Source: Acetobacter suratthaniensis (GTDB lineage: Bacteria; Pseudomonadota; Alphaproteobacteria; Acetobacterales; Acetobacteraceae). Taken from it: DNA of 64,000 bases. Position numbers and translations under genes: made by a program. The DNA lies in NCBI RefSeq assembly GCF_017377745.1, contig NZ_JAFVMG010000006.1, positions 62,001 through 126,000 of the forward strand, read 5' to 3'. Shown in pieces: positions 20,583-29,690 of this stretch (the stretch's first letter is position 1; every line of letters starts with the position of its first letter). The notes under the pieces are model-generated. The model searched no databases. It was not told the DNA's origin and worked only from the letters and a program-made list of their open reading frames with translations.

Positions 20583-21037
20583 TGCACGATATTGTAGAGA
20601 TTCTGGCGGCTGGAAGCTGGAACACGGAAGATGCGGTAGAACGCTTTACTGCTGATTACGAAGGACGGCACCGACGCCGTGCGAGCCTGACCCTGCAATC
20701 GGGAGAGCGGGTTATGCTGGAACTCGAACACCCACGCCTGCTACGCGAGGGAGAAGCCCTGCGGCTGGATGACGGACGCCTTGTCAGCATCCACGCCCTG
20801 CCGGAGCAGTTGATGGAGGTTACAGCCCATACGCCGCTCCATCTGCTGCAACTGGCATGGCACATCGGCAACCGTCATTTACCTGCCGCGATAGAGAGTT
20901 CCCGTATTCTCGTGCGTGAGGATCACGTTATTGCCGAAATGCTGCACGGGCTGGGTGCGCATGTTCACCGGATAGAAGCCGCATTCGATCCTGAAGGTGG
21001 AGCTTACGCTCCACGTCCTCATGATCATGGGCATTAA
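20582..21037 (+). CDS. ureE: Urease accessory protein UreE
   Basis: The 151-residue metallochaperone carries nickel to the UreDFG-urease complex. It has an N-terminal peptide-binding domain, the central metal-site region AWHIGNRHLPA with its conserved His, and a short His-containing tail (HDHGH) that is much less His-rich than that of Klebsiella UreE. The start overlaps the ureC stop by one base, and the 3' end probably overlaps the beginning of ureF. Confidence 0.93.
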   Translation: MHDIVEILAAGSWNTEDAVERFTADYEGRHRRRASLTLQSGERVMLELEHPRLLREGEALRLDDGRLVSIHALPEQLMEVTAHTPLHLLQLAWHIGNRHLPAAIESSRILVREDHVIAEMLHGLGAHVHRIEAAFDPEGGAYAPRPHDHGH

Positions 21038-21746
21038 CACGGCTCCTGCACCCCGCGTGCCGGATGAAAACAGGATGGAAGACCACGGTCTGGATTTCCT
21101 GCGTTTGCTGTCATGGGTTTCTCCTGCCTTTCCGACCGGGGGTTTTGCTTACAGCCATGCGCTGGAATGGGCAGTAGAACACGGAGATATTACGGCAGTA
21201 GACAGTCTGGTGGACTGGATCAGCGCCCTGCTTACCCACGGTAGCCTGCGTGCGGATATGATTTTTGTTCGCCATGCCTGGCAGGCAGGAGAAGATGTGC
21301 GCCAGTTGGAAGACCTGGCCGCCTATGCTTGCGCCTGTGCATCCTCCCGTGAGCGATATGAAGAAACAGTTTATCAGGGCGAGGCTTTTCTGAAAGCTGC
21401 GGCCGTGTGGGATGATACTGTACTGCAAACGCGCCGTGCAGCAATACGCTGGCCCCTGCCGGTAGCACAGGGTGCGGTTTTCCGGCGCGGGGGCGCACCT
21501 GTCCGGCAGGCCGTGCTGGCTGGGGGGCATATGGCGGTTGCGGCTTTGGTGTCTGCTGCTGTCCGCCTTGTACCACTTGGCCAGACTGATGGCCTGCGTG
21601 CGCAGGTAAAACTGGAAACAGTCATACTGGACGCGCTTAAACAGACAGAACAATGCGGGCTGGATGATGTCGGCACAGCCTGTTTCCGCTCCGATCTGGC
21701 AGCCATGCACCATGAAACACAGGAAACGAGGCTTTTCAGAACATGA
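21027..21746 (+). CDS. ureF: Urease accessory protein UreF
   Basis: UreF acts as the checkpoint for the UreG GTPase during nickel insertion. The roughly 240-residue helical protein contains the family signature [21 protein letters not shown] and a C-terminal helical bundle. The start is uncertain: in-frame candidates are GTG 20997, ATG 21021, ATG 21027 and ATG 21075, none with a strong ribosome binding site. I chose one that overlaps only the end of ureE. The stop overlaps the ureG start in ATGA. Confidence 0.9.
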   Translation: MGINTAPAPRVPDENRMEDHGLDFLRLLSWVSPAFPTGGFAYSHALEWAVEHGDITAVDSLVDWISALLTHGSLRADMIFVRHAWQAGEDVRQLEDLAAYACACASSRERYEETVYQGEAFLKAAAVWDDTVLQTRRAAIRWPLPVAQGAVFRRGGAPVRQAVLAGGHMAVAALVSAAVRLVPLGQTDGLRAQVKLETVILDALKQTEQCGLDDVGTACFRSDLAAMHHETQETRLFRT

Positions 21747-22357
21747 CAAAAGCAAAATACGGCCCGCTTCGGGTGGGCATTGGCGGGCCGGTTGGCACAG
21801 GAAAAACCGCATTGATGGATGCGCTGTGCCGTTATTTCCGCAATGATTACAACATCGCGGCCATAACAAACGACATCTATACGCGAGAGGATGCCGAATT
21901 CCTGACCCGCGCTGGCTCTCTGCCTTCAGAGCGGATCATGGGCATTGAAACCGGCGGCTGTCCGCATACGGCTATCCGTGAAGATGCCAGCATTAATCTG
22001 GCCGGAGTAGCGGAGCTGACGGCCCGTTTTGAAGGGCTGGAACTGATTCTGGTTGAAAGCGGAGGCGATAATCTGGCAGCTACCTTCAGTCCGGAACTGG
22101 CTGATTTAACCATTTATGTCATTGATGTTTCAGCAGGGGATAAAATCCCGCGTAAAGGTGGCCCCGGCATTACCCGTAGCGATCTGCTGGTGATCAACAA
22201 GATTGATCTGGCGCCGCATGTAGGAGCTGATCTCGCTGTTATGGACCGGGATAGCCGCCGTATGCGGGGAGAACGGCCTTTTGTGTTTACCAATATCCGC
22301 GCAGGAGAAGGGGTTGAGGCAATCGCGCGCTTTATTATCGAGCGGGGTGGATTGTAG
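21743..22357 (+). CDS. ureG: Urease accessory GTPase UreG
   Basis: The 204-residue SIMIBI-class GTPase powers nickel delivery to urease. The P-loop GPVGTGKT is at residues 15-22, the metal-binding region is [13 protein letters not shown], and the guanine specificity motif is NKID. The product is full length. It is the last gene of the urease operon; its final 23 bases overlap the 3' end of the opposite-strand metallo-hydrolase gene. Confidence 0.96.
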   Translation: MTKAKYGPLRVGIGGPVGTGKTALMDALCRYFRNDYNIAAITNDIYTREDAEFLTRAGSLPSERIMGIETGGCPHTAIREDASINLAGVAELTARFEGLELILVESGGDNLAATFSPELADLTIYVIDVSAGDKIPRKGGPGITRSDLLVINKIDLAPHVGADLAVMDRDSRRMRGERPFVFTNIRAGEGVEAIARFIIERGGL

Positions 22358-23099
22358 CCACTGGGCAACCTGCCTTGCGTCGTCCATTGATATATTCGGC
22401 GCAAAGCTGGCGGAACCGCACGCCCCCAAAACTGGGGAAATGCCCACCATGCACGATACTGACGGGCATTTTCTCAAGTTTTTCAAGTGTGGAGACGTAA
22501 TCCGGCACAGAGGAATGATAGGTATCATCCAGCAGGGGGCCATCATACACAACATCGCCAGATAGCAAGGTACCGGTCGCCTTTTCCCACAATGCAATGC
22601 CTCCGGGTGAATGGCCGGGTGTGTGCAGGACTTCAAAAACCCGGTTGCCCATATCTATGACATCGCCCTGTTTAAGCAGGCGCGTGGGGGTGACGGCGGT
22701 AATACTGTACTGCTGTGTGTTCCAGCCCTGCGGGCAGGCATCGAACATATCCTCGTTTGCATAGAGTGCAGCCAGAGTATGCTCGCCGTCCGGATTTTGC
22801 AGGATAGGAGCCTCTGCGGCATGAATAGCACAGTGTTCGAACTCATGGTGGCAGCCGATATGATCGAAATGAGCATGGCTGGCCACGCAAAGCACAGGAC
22901 GTTCCGCCAGCATCCGCACATGCTGGCGTAAGGGTACCGCTCCTAAGCCGCTATCAAACAGCAGATCGTAATCGCGCCCACGCACATGCCACATATTACA
23001 ACGGAAAAAGGGCTTGATCCACGGTTCGTGGATTAGCGTTATATCATCGGCATACGGTACGGTCTCATACCATCTGTCATGGGCGATAAAACCTGCCAT
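22335..23099 (-). CDS. Metallo-beta-lactamase-fold hydrolase
   Basis: The 254-residue MBL-fold enzyme has the di-zinc motif HAHFDH at residues 75-80, then HTPGHS, the bridging Asp in [10 protein letters not shown] and a late HGGH. Such enzymes hydrolyse thioesters, lactones, amides or phosphodiesters; nothing here fixes the substrate. It lies 33 bases after the ABC ATPase gene on the same strand and is probably the last gene of the importer operon, so it may act on the imported compound. Its stop lies within ureG on the other strand. Confidence 0.82.
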   Translation of the reverse strand: MAGFIAHDRWYETVPYADDITLIHEPWIKPFFRCNMWHVRGRDYDLLFDSGLGAVPLRQHVRMLAERPVLCVASHAHFDHIGCHHEFEHCAIHAAEAPILQNPDGEHTLAALYANEDMFDACPQGWNTQQYSITAVTPTRLLKQGDVIDMGNRVFEVLHTPGHSPGGIALWEKATGTLLSGDVVYDGPLLDDTYHSSVPDYVSTLEKLEKMPVSIVHGGHFPSFGGVRFRQLCAEYINGRRKAGCPVATIHPAR

Positions 23100-23132
23100 T
23101 GCATCCTCTGGCGTCTGTGGGGGCGGGGAAGT

Positions 23133-24266
23133 CTAGCCTTCCTGTGCGGGTACGATGGTAATATCGTCCACCAGAGCATGGGGTGTTATGGTATCCCCAC
23201 TTGCGGGTACCTGCCGTGCAGGGCTGTGCAGCACAAAGGTCTGGCCTGTTTCTGAGCGCGCAAAAACCCTGACATAATTCCCCTGAAAAACCGTTTCGCA
23301 CACAAGCGCCTGACCTATGGCCTGCCCGTAATCGGGGGTGGTTTTGATATTTTCAGGCCGAATGATTGCAACAGCCTTATCCCCTATACACCAGGTTCGG
23401 CTCTGTGTGTCCGTGTCTGTCATAGCACCTTCAGCGGGAGCGGCCATGCCCCGTAAAAACCCTTGCTGGGTTTCAAGAGTAATGACCTGACCATCCTGCG
23501 CATGAATGCGTCCTTCTATTTGCGTACTTTCACCCATGAATGTAGCGGCAAAACGTGTTGCCGGGCGCATATAAACCCGGCGGGGTGGCCCCATATCCTC
23601 AATGCGACCATGGCTCATGACAACAATCAGATCCGCCAGAGCCATAGCTTCTTCCTGATCATGGGTCACATGAACAAAAGTACGGTTCATCTGCCGCTGG
23701 ATGCGGTGTAGTTCGTCCTGCATCTGGCGGCGCAGGGCCAGATCAAGCGCGCCGAGCGGCTCGTCCAGCAACAGGATTTCCGGTTCTACCGCCAGTGCGC
23801 GCGCCAGAGCCACGCGCTGGCGCTGGCCACCGGACAGCGCTTGTATGCTACGCTCGCCATGCTGGCCAAGCCCGACCAATTCAAGCATTTCCGACACCCG
23901 GACTTTGCGGGCATCCGCTTTCAGACCGCGCAGCTTCAGGCCAAACTCGATATTGGCGGCAACACTCATATGCGGGAACAGTGCATAATCCTGAAAGACC
24001 GTTGTCGTGGGTCTTTTTGCTGGTGGCAGATCGGTTACATCCTGCCCACCAATGCGGATAACGCCTGAACTGGGCAATGTAAAACCACCAATAAGGGATA
24101 GCAGCGTGGTTTTACCACTCCCCGAGGGGCCAAGCAGCACAACATAATTACCGCGTTCCACATGCAGAGAAACAGTCTCCAGCGCGATTTGCCCCGGATA
24201 GTGCTTGGAAACGGCTTCCACAGACAGATGGTTCGTGGAGGCGGAAGAGGGATGTGAAACCGTCAT
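23133..24266 (-). CDS. ABC importer ATPase, spermidine/putrescine (PotA) type
   Basis: This 377-residue nucleotide-binding subunit has Walker A GPSGSGKTT, a Q-loop within VFQDYALFPH, signature LSGGQRQRVALARAL, Walker B ILLLDEPLGALD and the H-loop His in VTHDQEEAMALAD. The C-terminal third is a TOBE-type domain, typical of polyamine and iron importers. Its start abuts the stop of the upstream permease gene. It would energise the two permeases at 24267-25942 with the binding protein at 25935. Polyamine-type ligand specificity is inferred from family only. Confidence 0.9.
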   Translation of the reverse strand: MTVSHPSSASTNHLSVEAVSKHYPGQIALETVSLHVERGNYVVLLGPSGSGKTTLLSLIGGFTLPSSGVIRIGGQDVTDLPPAKRPTTTVFQDYALFPHMSVAANIEFGLKLRGLKADARKVRVSEMLELVGLGQHGERSIQALSGGQRQRVALARALAVEPEILLLDEPLGALDLALRRQMQDELHRIQRQMNRTFVHVTHDQEEAMALADLIVVMSHGRIEDMGPPRRVYMRPATRFAATFMGESTQIEGRIHAQDGQVITLETQQGFLRGMAAPAEGAMTDTDTQSRTWCIGDKAVAIIRPENIKTTPDYGQAIGQALVCETVFQGNYVRVFARSETGQTFVLHSPARQVPASGDTITPHALVDDITIVPAQEG

Positions 24267-25085
24267 TCAGGAACTCTTTTTTCGGAACATGAGATATTCC
24301 GCACCCAACGCAAGGGCGGCGGCACCGAAGAAAACCATGGAACCAATCGCATTGGTTTGCGGGTTCAGACCACCGCGCAGCAGTCCCCAGATGGCGACAG
24401 GTAGGGTAATGTCAAAGCGACTGAGCAGAAAAGCCGTCAGAAACTCATCCCACGACAGGGTAAAACAGAGGATAAAGGCAGCAATCAGGGCAGGGGCCAT
24501 CATCGGCACGGTTATCTGGAGCAACACGCGCGGCAGGGATGCTCCAAGATCAGCCGCCGCCATTTCCATCCGCACCTGCGCGGGGTTGAACTGGGCTGAG
24601 CAGATTGCAAAGGCCAGCGGCATATTGATAACAATATGCGAAATACAGACAAGCCAGAGCGAAGGGGCTATGTTCAGCCACGAGGCCATGACCAGCAGCC
24701 CCATGCCCACAATCAGGTAAGAAACAGCCATAGGCAGCACGAGAATGCCGCGCACAAGCGCCTGACCACGAAAGCGATAGCGCGCCAGACCGTAAGCTGC
24801 CAGAAAGCCCAGCACAACAGACAGAAATGCCGAACCGGCTCCAACAACAAACGAATGCCCCATAGCGGAAAGCAGTCGATCATTAGCAAGTGCCTGCCCG
24901 TACCAATGCAGGGTCGGGCCATGGAAAGGCGGTACGGGCAGGCGGCCATCCTGAAAGGAAAACAGCACAAGAACGGCAACCGGCGCGAAAATGAAGCAAA
25001 AACAGGCGGCGATATACGTCGCTGTTAGTCCTTTGCAGATCAGTTGCTTCCACCCGCCCGCGTAGCGGGTCTGCACGGCGCTCAT
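24267..25085 (-). CDS. ABC importer permease, PotC type
   Basis: The 272-residue inner-membrane permease has about six helices and the EAA loop MEMAAADLGASLPRVLLQITVP, which contacts the ATPase. It pairs with the PotB-type permease encoded directly upstream, overlapping it by four bases, and its own stop abuts the ATPase start. PotC-type subunits transport polyamines or related small cations. Confidence 0.9.
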   Translation of the reverse strand: MSAVQTRYAGGWKQLICKGLTATYIAACFCFIFAPVAVLVLFSFQDGRLPVPPFHGPTLHWYGQALANDRLLSAMGHSFVVGAGSAFLSVVLGFLAAYGLARYRFRGQALVRGILVLPMAVSYLIVGMGLLVMASWLNIAPSLWLVCISHIVINMPLAFAICSAQFNPAQVRMEMAAADLGASLPRVLLQITVPMMAPALIAAFILCFTLSWDEFLTAFLLSRFDITLPVAIWGLLRGGLNPQTNAIGSMVFFGAAALALGAEYLMFRKKSS

Positions 25086-25942
25086 CGTCCGGGCTCCTCT
25101 GGCCTGAGGAAACGGTATAGCGCCAGATACGCCACAGCCATGATAACCGTAAGCACCAGCGACATGGCGGAAGCCATAGGCAGATCAAGATGTTTTTGTA
25201 TCTGCATCATGACGGTCTGGGGCAGTACGATAGCACGCATGCCACCCAGAATCTGGGGGGTAACATAATCGCCTATACACAACACAATGGTCAGGAACGC
25301 TCCAACGGCAATGCCGGGCACGCTGAGCGGCAGTGTTATACTGAGGAAGGTGCGCAAGGCAGACGCTCCCAGATCACGCGCTGCCAACGCCAGCCGTGGG
25401 TTGATCTGCACCAGCGAGGCATAGATTGTCAGTGTGTCGAGCATGATGAAAAAATGCACGAACCCGATTTCAGTCGCCGTTGTGCTGTACGCCAGCCTGA
25501 GCGGCGTATGGATAAGCCCCAAAGCCATAAGTGCCGCATTGAGTGGCCCTGTAGGCGCAAGAACCAGAAGCCATGCGTATGAACGCACGACGTAGGATGT
25601 CCAGAACGGCAGCACGGCAAAGGTCAGGGCAAGGCGCTGTATTCTCGCCGAGCGGAGAGAGGCAATGGAGTAAGCCAGCGGATAGGCCAGAACAAGGCTT
25701 GCCAGTGTCACAACGGCTGTGAGTGTCAGGGAGTTGAACAGCGCATCCGTGTAGGCTTTTTCAGTAAAAACCTGAACGAAATTACCAATCCCGTATTGCC
25801 CGGTTGCGCTATCATGCAGGCTCACCGCAATCATCGCCAGTAAGGGGGCGGCAAAGAACGCCAGCAGCCATAACAGGGCAGGGGAGACGAACAGGAGGCC
25901 CGGAAGGCTCTCCCGTCGTGACACGGTGGCGACCTTATTCAT
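25082..25942 (-). CDS. ABC importer permease, PotB type
   Basis: A roughly 286-residue permease whose domain begins at MNKVATVSRRESLPG and continues with about six helices. The EAA-type loop is ALAARDLGASALRTFLSITLP. I place the start at ATG 25942, which overlaps the binding-protein stop by eight bases. The open frame extends further upstream to 26233 but that stretch is antisense-like and lies inside the binding-protein gene. It forms the membrane channel with the PotC-type partner. Confidence 0.88.
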   Translation of the reverse strand: MNKVATVSRRESLPGLLFVSPALLWLLAFFAAPLLAMIAVSLHDSATGQYGIGNFVQVFTEKAYTDALFNSLTLTAVVTLASLVLAYPLAYSIASLRSARIQRLALTFAVLPFWTSYVVRSYAWLLVLAPTGPLNAALMALGLIHTPLRLAYSTTATEIGFVHFFIMLDTLTIYASLVQINPRLALAARDLGASALRTFLSITLPLSVPGIAVGAFLTIVLCIGDYVTPQILGGMRAIVLPQTVMMQIQKHLDLPMASAMSLVLTVIMAVAYLALYRFLRPEEPGR

Positions 25943-26999
25943 TCTGCATGACTTCCGTCCAGAGTTTCTGGAGCGTTTTATCAAAAGCGGGGGTAAGCTG
26001 AGGATAGGTGGCGGTGCGGGCAATATAAGCTGGTTGCTGCGCCCATTGCAGAATGGCCTTGTCTGCATCGTTGAGAACCGCTTTGCGGTTGGCGGGCATG
26101 CCCCAGTAACAGCTTGAAGTTGCCAGTTTGGCTTGTGCCGCAGGCGTGAGAATATACTTGGCAAAAGCCGTTGCCAGATCCTTATGACTGGATGCCGCAA
26201 AAACAGCGATCCCCTGCTGCCAGCGAATGCCACCCTGCTCAGGCACGAGGTAGGCCAGATCGGGCCGGTCCTTATGCATGCCAGCGGTTACCCACTCACC
26301 CCCGCCGACCAGAATATCCACCTGTCCGGTAGCCAGCGCCTGCTGTGTGGTTGTGATGTCACCCACAAGAGCCGCATTATGTCGCAAGGCTGCAAGCTTG
26401 TCGCGCAAGGCTGGTAAATCGGCATCGGTCAGGTGTTCGGGGTCTTTACCCAGCGCTTGGGCCGCATAGGCGATAATCGGCACATAGTAATCATAAATGG
26501 CAACCCGGTCTTTGTATTCAGCGCTCCACGGGGCCTGAATATTGCTAAGGGCAGGCGCTTTTATATGGGCTGAATCATAAGCCACGGCGTTGTAGCCGAA
26601 TTTTTCCGGCACAGAATACATCTTGCCGTTCACAACATTCAGCGCGGGGTTACTCACCCCCTCGAACAGATCCGTCATGGGAAAGTCTGCCGGGTCAAGT
26701 GCTGCGAGCAATCCCATGTCAGCCAGTCGGCCAGTATCGGTTTCATCGAGCACCAGCACGTCCCAGTCTCCGGGGTGAGACTGCTGGATAACGGCCAAAG
26801 CTGCCCCGGTACTATCAATGTCCTTGTAGTGAACCTTGACGTTATGGGCTTTTTCAAACGGTTCAAGCAGGGCGGGATCTTCATGGTCGCACCATGTCAG
26901 AACATTCAGGGCGCCTGTTTCAGCGCGCGCGCCCGTTCCCCATCCGGAAAGAAACGTGCAGGCAACAAGGAGGGGCAGGCCGATACGGTAACGGGTCAT
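25935..26999 (-). CDS. ABC importer periplasmic binding protein, PotD-like
   Basis: The roughly 354-residue extracellular solute-binding protein has a signal peptide (RIGLPLLVACTFLSGWGTGARA) followed by LNVLTWCDHEDPALLEPFEKA, typical of the polyamine-binding group. The body has the expected two-lobe length. ATG 26999 follows GGAG at about nine bases, while an in-frame start at 27131 would bury the signal peptide. It is the first gene of the importer operon and diverges from the LysR gene. The ligand could be a polyamine, agmatine or another guanidino compound. Confidence 0.87.
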   Translation of the reverse strand: MTRYRIGLPLLVACTFLSGWGTGARAETGALNVLTWCDHEDPALLEPFEKAHNVKVHYKDIDSTGAALAVIQQSHPGDWDVLVLDETDTGRLADMGLLAALDPADFPMTDLFEGVSNPALNVVNGKMYSVPEKFGYNAVAYDSAHIKAPALSNIQAPWSAEYKDRVAIYDYYVPIIAYAAQALGKDPEHLTDADLPALRDKLAALRHNAALVGDITTTQQALATGQVDILVGGGEWVTAGMHKDRPDLAYLVPEQGGIRWQQGIAVFAASSHKDLATAFAKYILTPAAQAKLATSSCYWGMPANRKAVLNDADKAILQWAQQPAYIARTATYPQLTPAFDKTLQKLWTEVMQNE

Positions 27000-27422
27000 G
27001 GTACGGTTTCTCCGCTCGGAACGATCACGATACATTTGCGGGCATCTGACACGGTGTCCAGCCACACCCTCCATAGGCGTTCCACAAAAGAAACGATCTG
27101 GCGTGTGGTGCCCCGGTCGAAGCTGATACAACGATAAGCGTGGGAGGACGGTTTTTTGAATGCTGTTCTTGCGATCTTTGCATCAAGGTTTATAGATGTT
27201 TTATGCGGGCCTGACTTCAGGGGGAATTAAACCGCTCCACCACTCTCACACCATGATGGAATAACAAGAAAAAATCGTGTGATAACCACGCTTGTCGGCA
27301 CTTTTCCTGACAGCTTTCATATGCCTGAGAGGACATGCTATAAACAGGGCACGAGAAGATCGTTTCGGAGGTGTTTGGTTGTGAGAATGGTTACATTGAT
27401 TTTTATCAAAGCGGCCTGAACC
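27000..27422. other. Intergenic region between the importer operon and the LysR gene
   Basis: This is the only gene-free stretch longer than 300 bases. It should hold divergent promoters for the ABC operon (leftward) and the LysR gene (rightward). A perfect FNR-type dyad lies at 27396-27409. I saw no convincing open frame, no strong terminator hairpin, and no recognisable guanidine, glycine or other riboswitch core. Confidence 0.6.
27396..27409. promoter_or_regulatory. FNR/CRP-FNR-type binding site (TTGAT-N4-ATCAA)
   Basis: TTGAT TTTT ATCAA is a perfect match to the FNR/FixK consensus half-sites with the correct four-base spacer. It ends 13 bases before the LysR start codon, a position more consistent with repression or with control of a promoter just upstream than with classical activation at -41.5. 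Function is inferred from the motif only. Confidence 0.55.
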
Positions 27423-28355
27423 ATGCTGGGCACACTGAGCGACCTTGATCTAAGGCTCATCCGGGTTTTTCTGGCGATTGTGGATGCGGGCGGTATTTCC
27501 GTAGCGCAGGGTAGCCTTAATGTTGGTCAGTCCACGATCAGCACCCAGTTAGCCACACTTGAAACACGGCTTGGTTTCAGGCTGTGCGAAAGAGGCCGTG
27601 GAGGCTTCAGGCTGACAGCCAAAGGGCTGCGGTTTGCTGAGCTTGCCCGCACCCTTGTCGGGGCGGTGGAAGATTTCAGCATGCAGGCCCGCAACATGGA
27701 CCGCAAACTGGTGGGTGCGCTGAGGATTGGTATGATCGGGCATACACCTTTCAGCGAAAACAGCCGGATCAGCCATGCGATTGCGCGGTTTCGGCAGCGC
27801 GATGAAGCTGTACGCCTTTTTATAAAAGTCTGTTCACCCAGCGCCATGGAGGAACAACTCCTGAGTGGCGAGCTGGATATTGCTGTCGGGTATTTCTGGC
27901 ACAGAACCGCCAGCCTGCATTTTACCCCTCTGTTTCTGGAACGGCAGGTAGCCTATTGCGGCCAGCAGCACCCATTGTTTGCTCTTGCAGGGGAAGTTTC
28001 TGTAACTCAGGCATGGGATTATGACTGGGCCTGGCGTAGCTACCCCTTACCTGAAACCGTTTTTCCAACGCAGCCCCGCCATATTACGGCCGTTGCTGAT
28101 AATATGGAGGCATTGGCCATGTTGGTGTTATCGGGGCACCATCTGGCTTTTTTACCGCAACATTTTGCTTTGCCTTACTGCCGCCAGGGACTGATGGCGC
28201 CTCTTAACCAGCAGGCATTGCATTATGAGGTCACGTTCCATGTCGTAACACGACAGCGCCAGCACGTGAGCGAAATCGCCCGTGCTTTTCTGGCGGATCT
28301 GGCCGCTGTTCATCTGGATATACCAGAAGGCGGTAAGGCTGAAGGTCTGGGGTGA
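27423..28355 (+). CDS. LysR-family transcriptional regulator
   Basis: This 310-residue LTTR has an N-terminal winged helix-turn-helix (FLAIVDAGGISVAQ...QSTISTQLATLETRLG, about residues 15-60) and a C-terminal periplasmic-binding-like effector domain. It lies between the divergent polyamine-type importer operon and the ureohydrolase gene, and so is a likely regulator of both. In Pseudomonas a LysR gene neighbours guanidinobutyrase in a comparable layout (family knowledge). The effector may be a guanidino compound. A perfect FNR-type box sits just before the start. Confidence 0.88.
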   Translation: MLGTLSDLDLRLIRVFLAIVDAGGISVAQGSLNVGQSTISTQLATLETRLGFRLCERGRGGFRLTAKGLRFAELARTLVGAVEDFSMQARNMDRKLVGALRIGMIGHTPFSENSRISHAIARFRQRDEAVRLFIKVCSPSAMEEQLLSGELDIAVGYFWHRTASLHFTPLFLERQVAYCGQQHPLFALAGEVSVTQAWDYDWAWRSYPLPETVFPTQPRHITAVADNMEALAMLVLSGHHLAFLPQHFALPYCRQGLMAPLNQQALHYEVTFHVVTRQRQHVSEIARAFLADLAAVHLDIPEGGKAEGLG

Positions 28356-28509
28356 GAGCAGTTGCCCGGATGCAGCAGGCCGTGATTAGGTCAATGAACA
28401 TCAAACTAAACGTTCTGACTGAGCAATTTTTCCAGACAGGTATCTATGGTCTATTGGGCTACCCCTCTTGTGGAGCGCGCCAAGCTCCAGCCTGACAAGG
28501 AAAAGCCCC

Positions 28510-29565
28510 ATGAGCACCGAAAAACTTGATGCCCTGCGTAAAAAATATGGCGGTGCCGCCGGAGAAACAGTGCACACCCCCGAGTTTCGTGCTGTAGCGG
28601 AAGGGCAGTTTTCCGCCGGGGCCAGTCGGGCTAAACCTTATTCCGGCGTGCCAACCTTTATGGGGTTGCCCTATCAGCCTGAAGTAACCCCCGACACACT
28701 CTCCGCTCTCGATATTGCGGTGGTTGGTGTTCCCATGGATCTGGGGGTAACCAACCGTTCAGGCGCACGTTTTGGCCCGCGGGCAGTACGCAGCATCGAA
28801 CGTATCGGTCCGTATAATCATGTGCTGCATCGCCAGCCCGCAGCCCTGTGCCGTGCTGCCGATATTGGGGATGTACCGTTCCGCAGCCGTTTCAGCCTTG
28901 AGCAGTCTCATGAGGACATTCAGGCCTTTTATCATGTGCTGACAAAGGCAGGGGTTATCCCTCTTTCTGTTGGTGGCGATCACTCCATCAGCTATTCCAT
29001 TCTCAAGGCACTGGGGGCTGAACGCCCCGTCGGCATGGTGCATTTTGATGCCCATTGCGATACCGGCGGCAATTATGAAGGAGCAAAGTTCCATCATGGT
29101 GGCCCATTCCGGCACGCGGTGCTGGAAGGTGTGCTTGACCCCACACGCTGTGTGCAGATCGGCATCCGGGGGGCTTCGGAATATCTGTGGGAGTTTTCAA
29201 AAGACTCCGGCATGACGGTTATTCATGGCGAACAGGTGCCCCATCTGGGAGCCGCCGCCATTATTGAAACCGTTCGGCGCGTGGTGGGCGATGGGCCGGT
29301 TTACATCACGTTCGATGTGGACTGTCTGGATCCGGCTTTTGCTCCAGGCACCGGCACACCCGAAATTGGTGGCCTAACCACCCGGGAAGCACTGGAAATC
29401 CTGCGCGGGCTTGATGGGCTGAATGTGGTGGGAGGCGATGTGGTAGAGGTTGCGCCACAATACGATTCAACCACCAATACGGCCCATGCCGCAGCGCAGA
29501 TCCTGTTTGAGATTTTCTGCCTCAGTGCTGGACGGATTGCAGCAAACAGAGAAAGCAAGACCTAA
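28510..29565 (+). CDS. Ureohydrolase, agmatinase/guanidinobutyrase family
   Basis: The 351-residue arginase-fold enzyme hydrolyses a guanidino compound to urea plus an amine. The di-manganese ligands are all present: GGDHS, HFDAHCDTG, and DVDCLDPAFAPGTGTPE. ATG 28510 follows AAGGAA at eight bases. It is about 40 residues longer than E. coli agmatinase, mainly at the N-terminus. Agmatine, 4-guanidinobutyrate, 3-guanidinopropionate or free guanidine are all possible substrates. Urea made here could feed the urease encoded 6-10 kb upstream. Confidence 0.87.
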   Translation: MSTEKLDALRKKYGGAAGETVHTPEFRAVAEGQFSAGASRAKPYSGVPTFMGLPYQPEVTPDTLSALDIAVVGVPMDLGVTNRSGARFGPRAVRSIERIGPYNHVLHRQPAALCRAADIGDVPFRSRFSLEQSHEDIQAFYHVLTKAGVIPLSVGGDHSISYSILKALGAERPVGMVHFDAHCDTGGNYEGAKFHHGGPFRHAVLEGVLDPTRCVQIGIRGASEYLWEFSKDSGMTVIHGEQVPHLGAAAIIETVRRVVGDGPVYITFDVDCLDPAFAPGTGTPEIGGLTTREALEILRGLDGLNVVGGDVVEVAPQYDSTTNTAHAAAQILFEIFCLSAGRIAANRESKT

Positions 29566-29690
29566 CCAGCGCAGCCCGTTGAGGCATAGCCACAAAACCA
29601 TAATATTTTGTTGGAAATCATGGTGCCGTAGCCAAATTTTTGTTAGCATTTGCCGCAATTTGCATAAAACTGCGAAAAAAGGCCGGCACC

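Noticed and set aside
25943-26233. 97-codon N-terminal extension of the PotB-type permease
   Set aside because: It lies inside the binding-protein gene, adds no domain, and ATG 25942 begins exactly at the family N-terminus.
27000-28509. Search for a guanidine riboswitch upstream of the LysR or ureohydrolase gene
   Set aside because: Neither the 27000-27422 nor the 28356-28509 gap shows a recognisable guanidine aptamer core on either strand by eye; a covariance search would be decisive.
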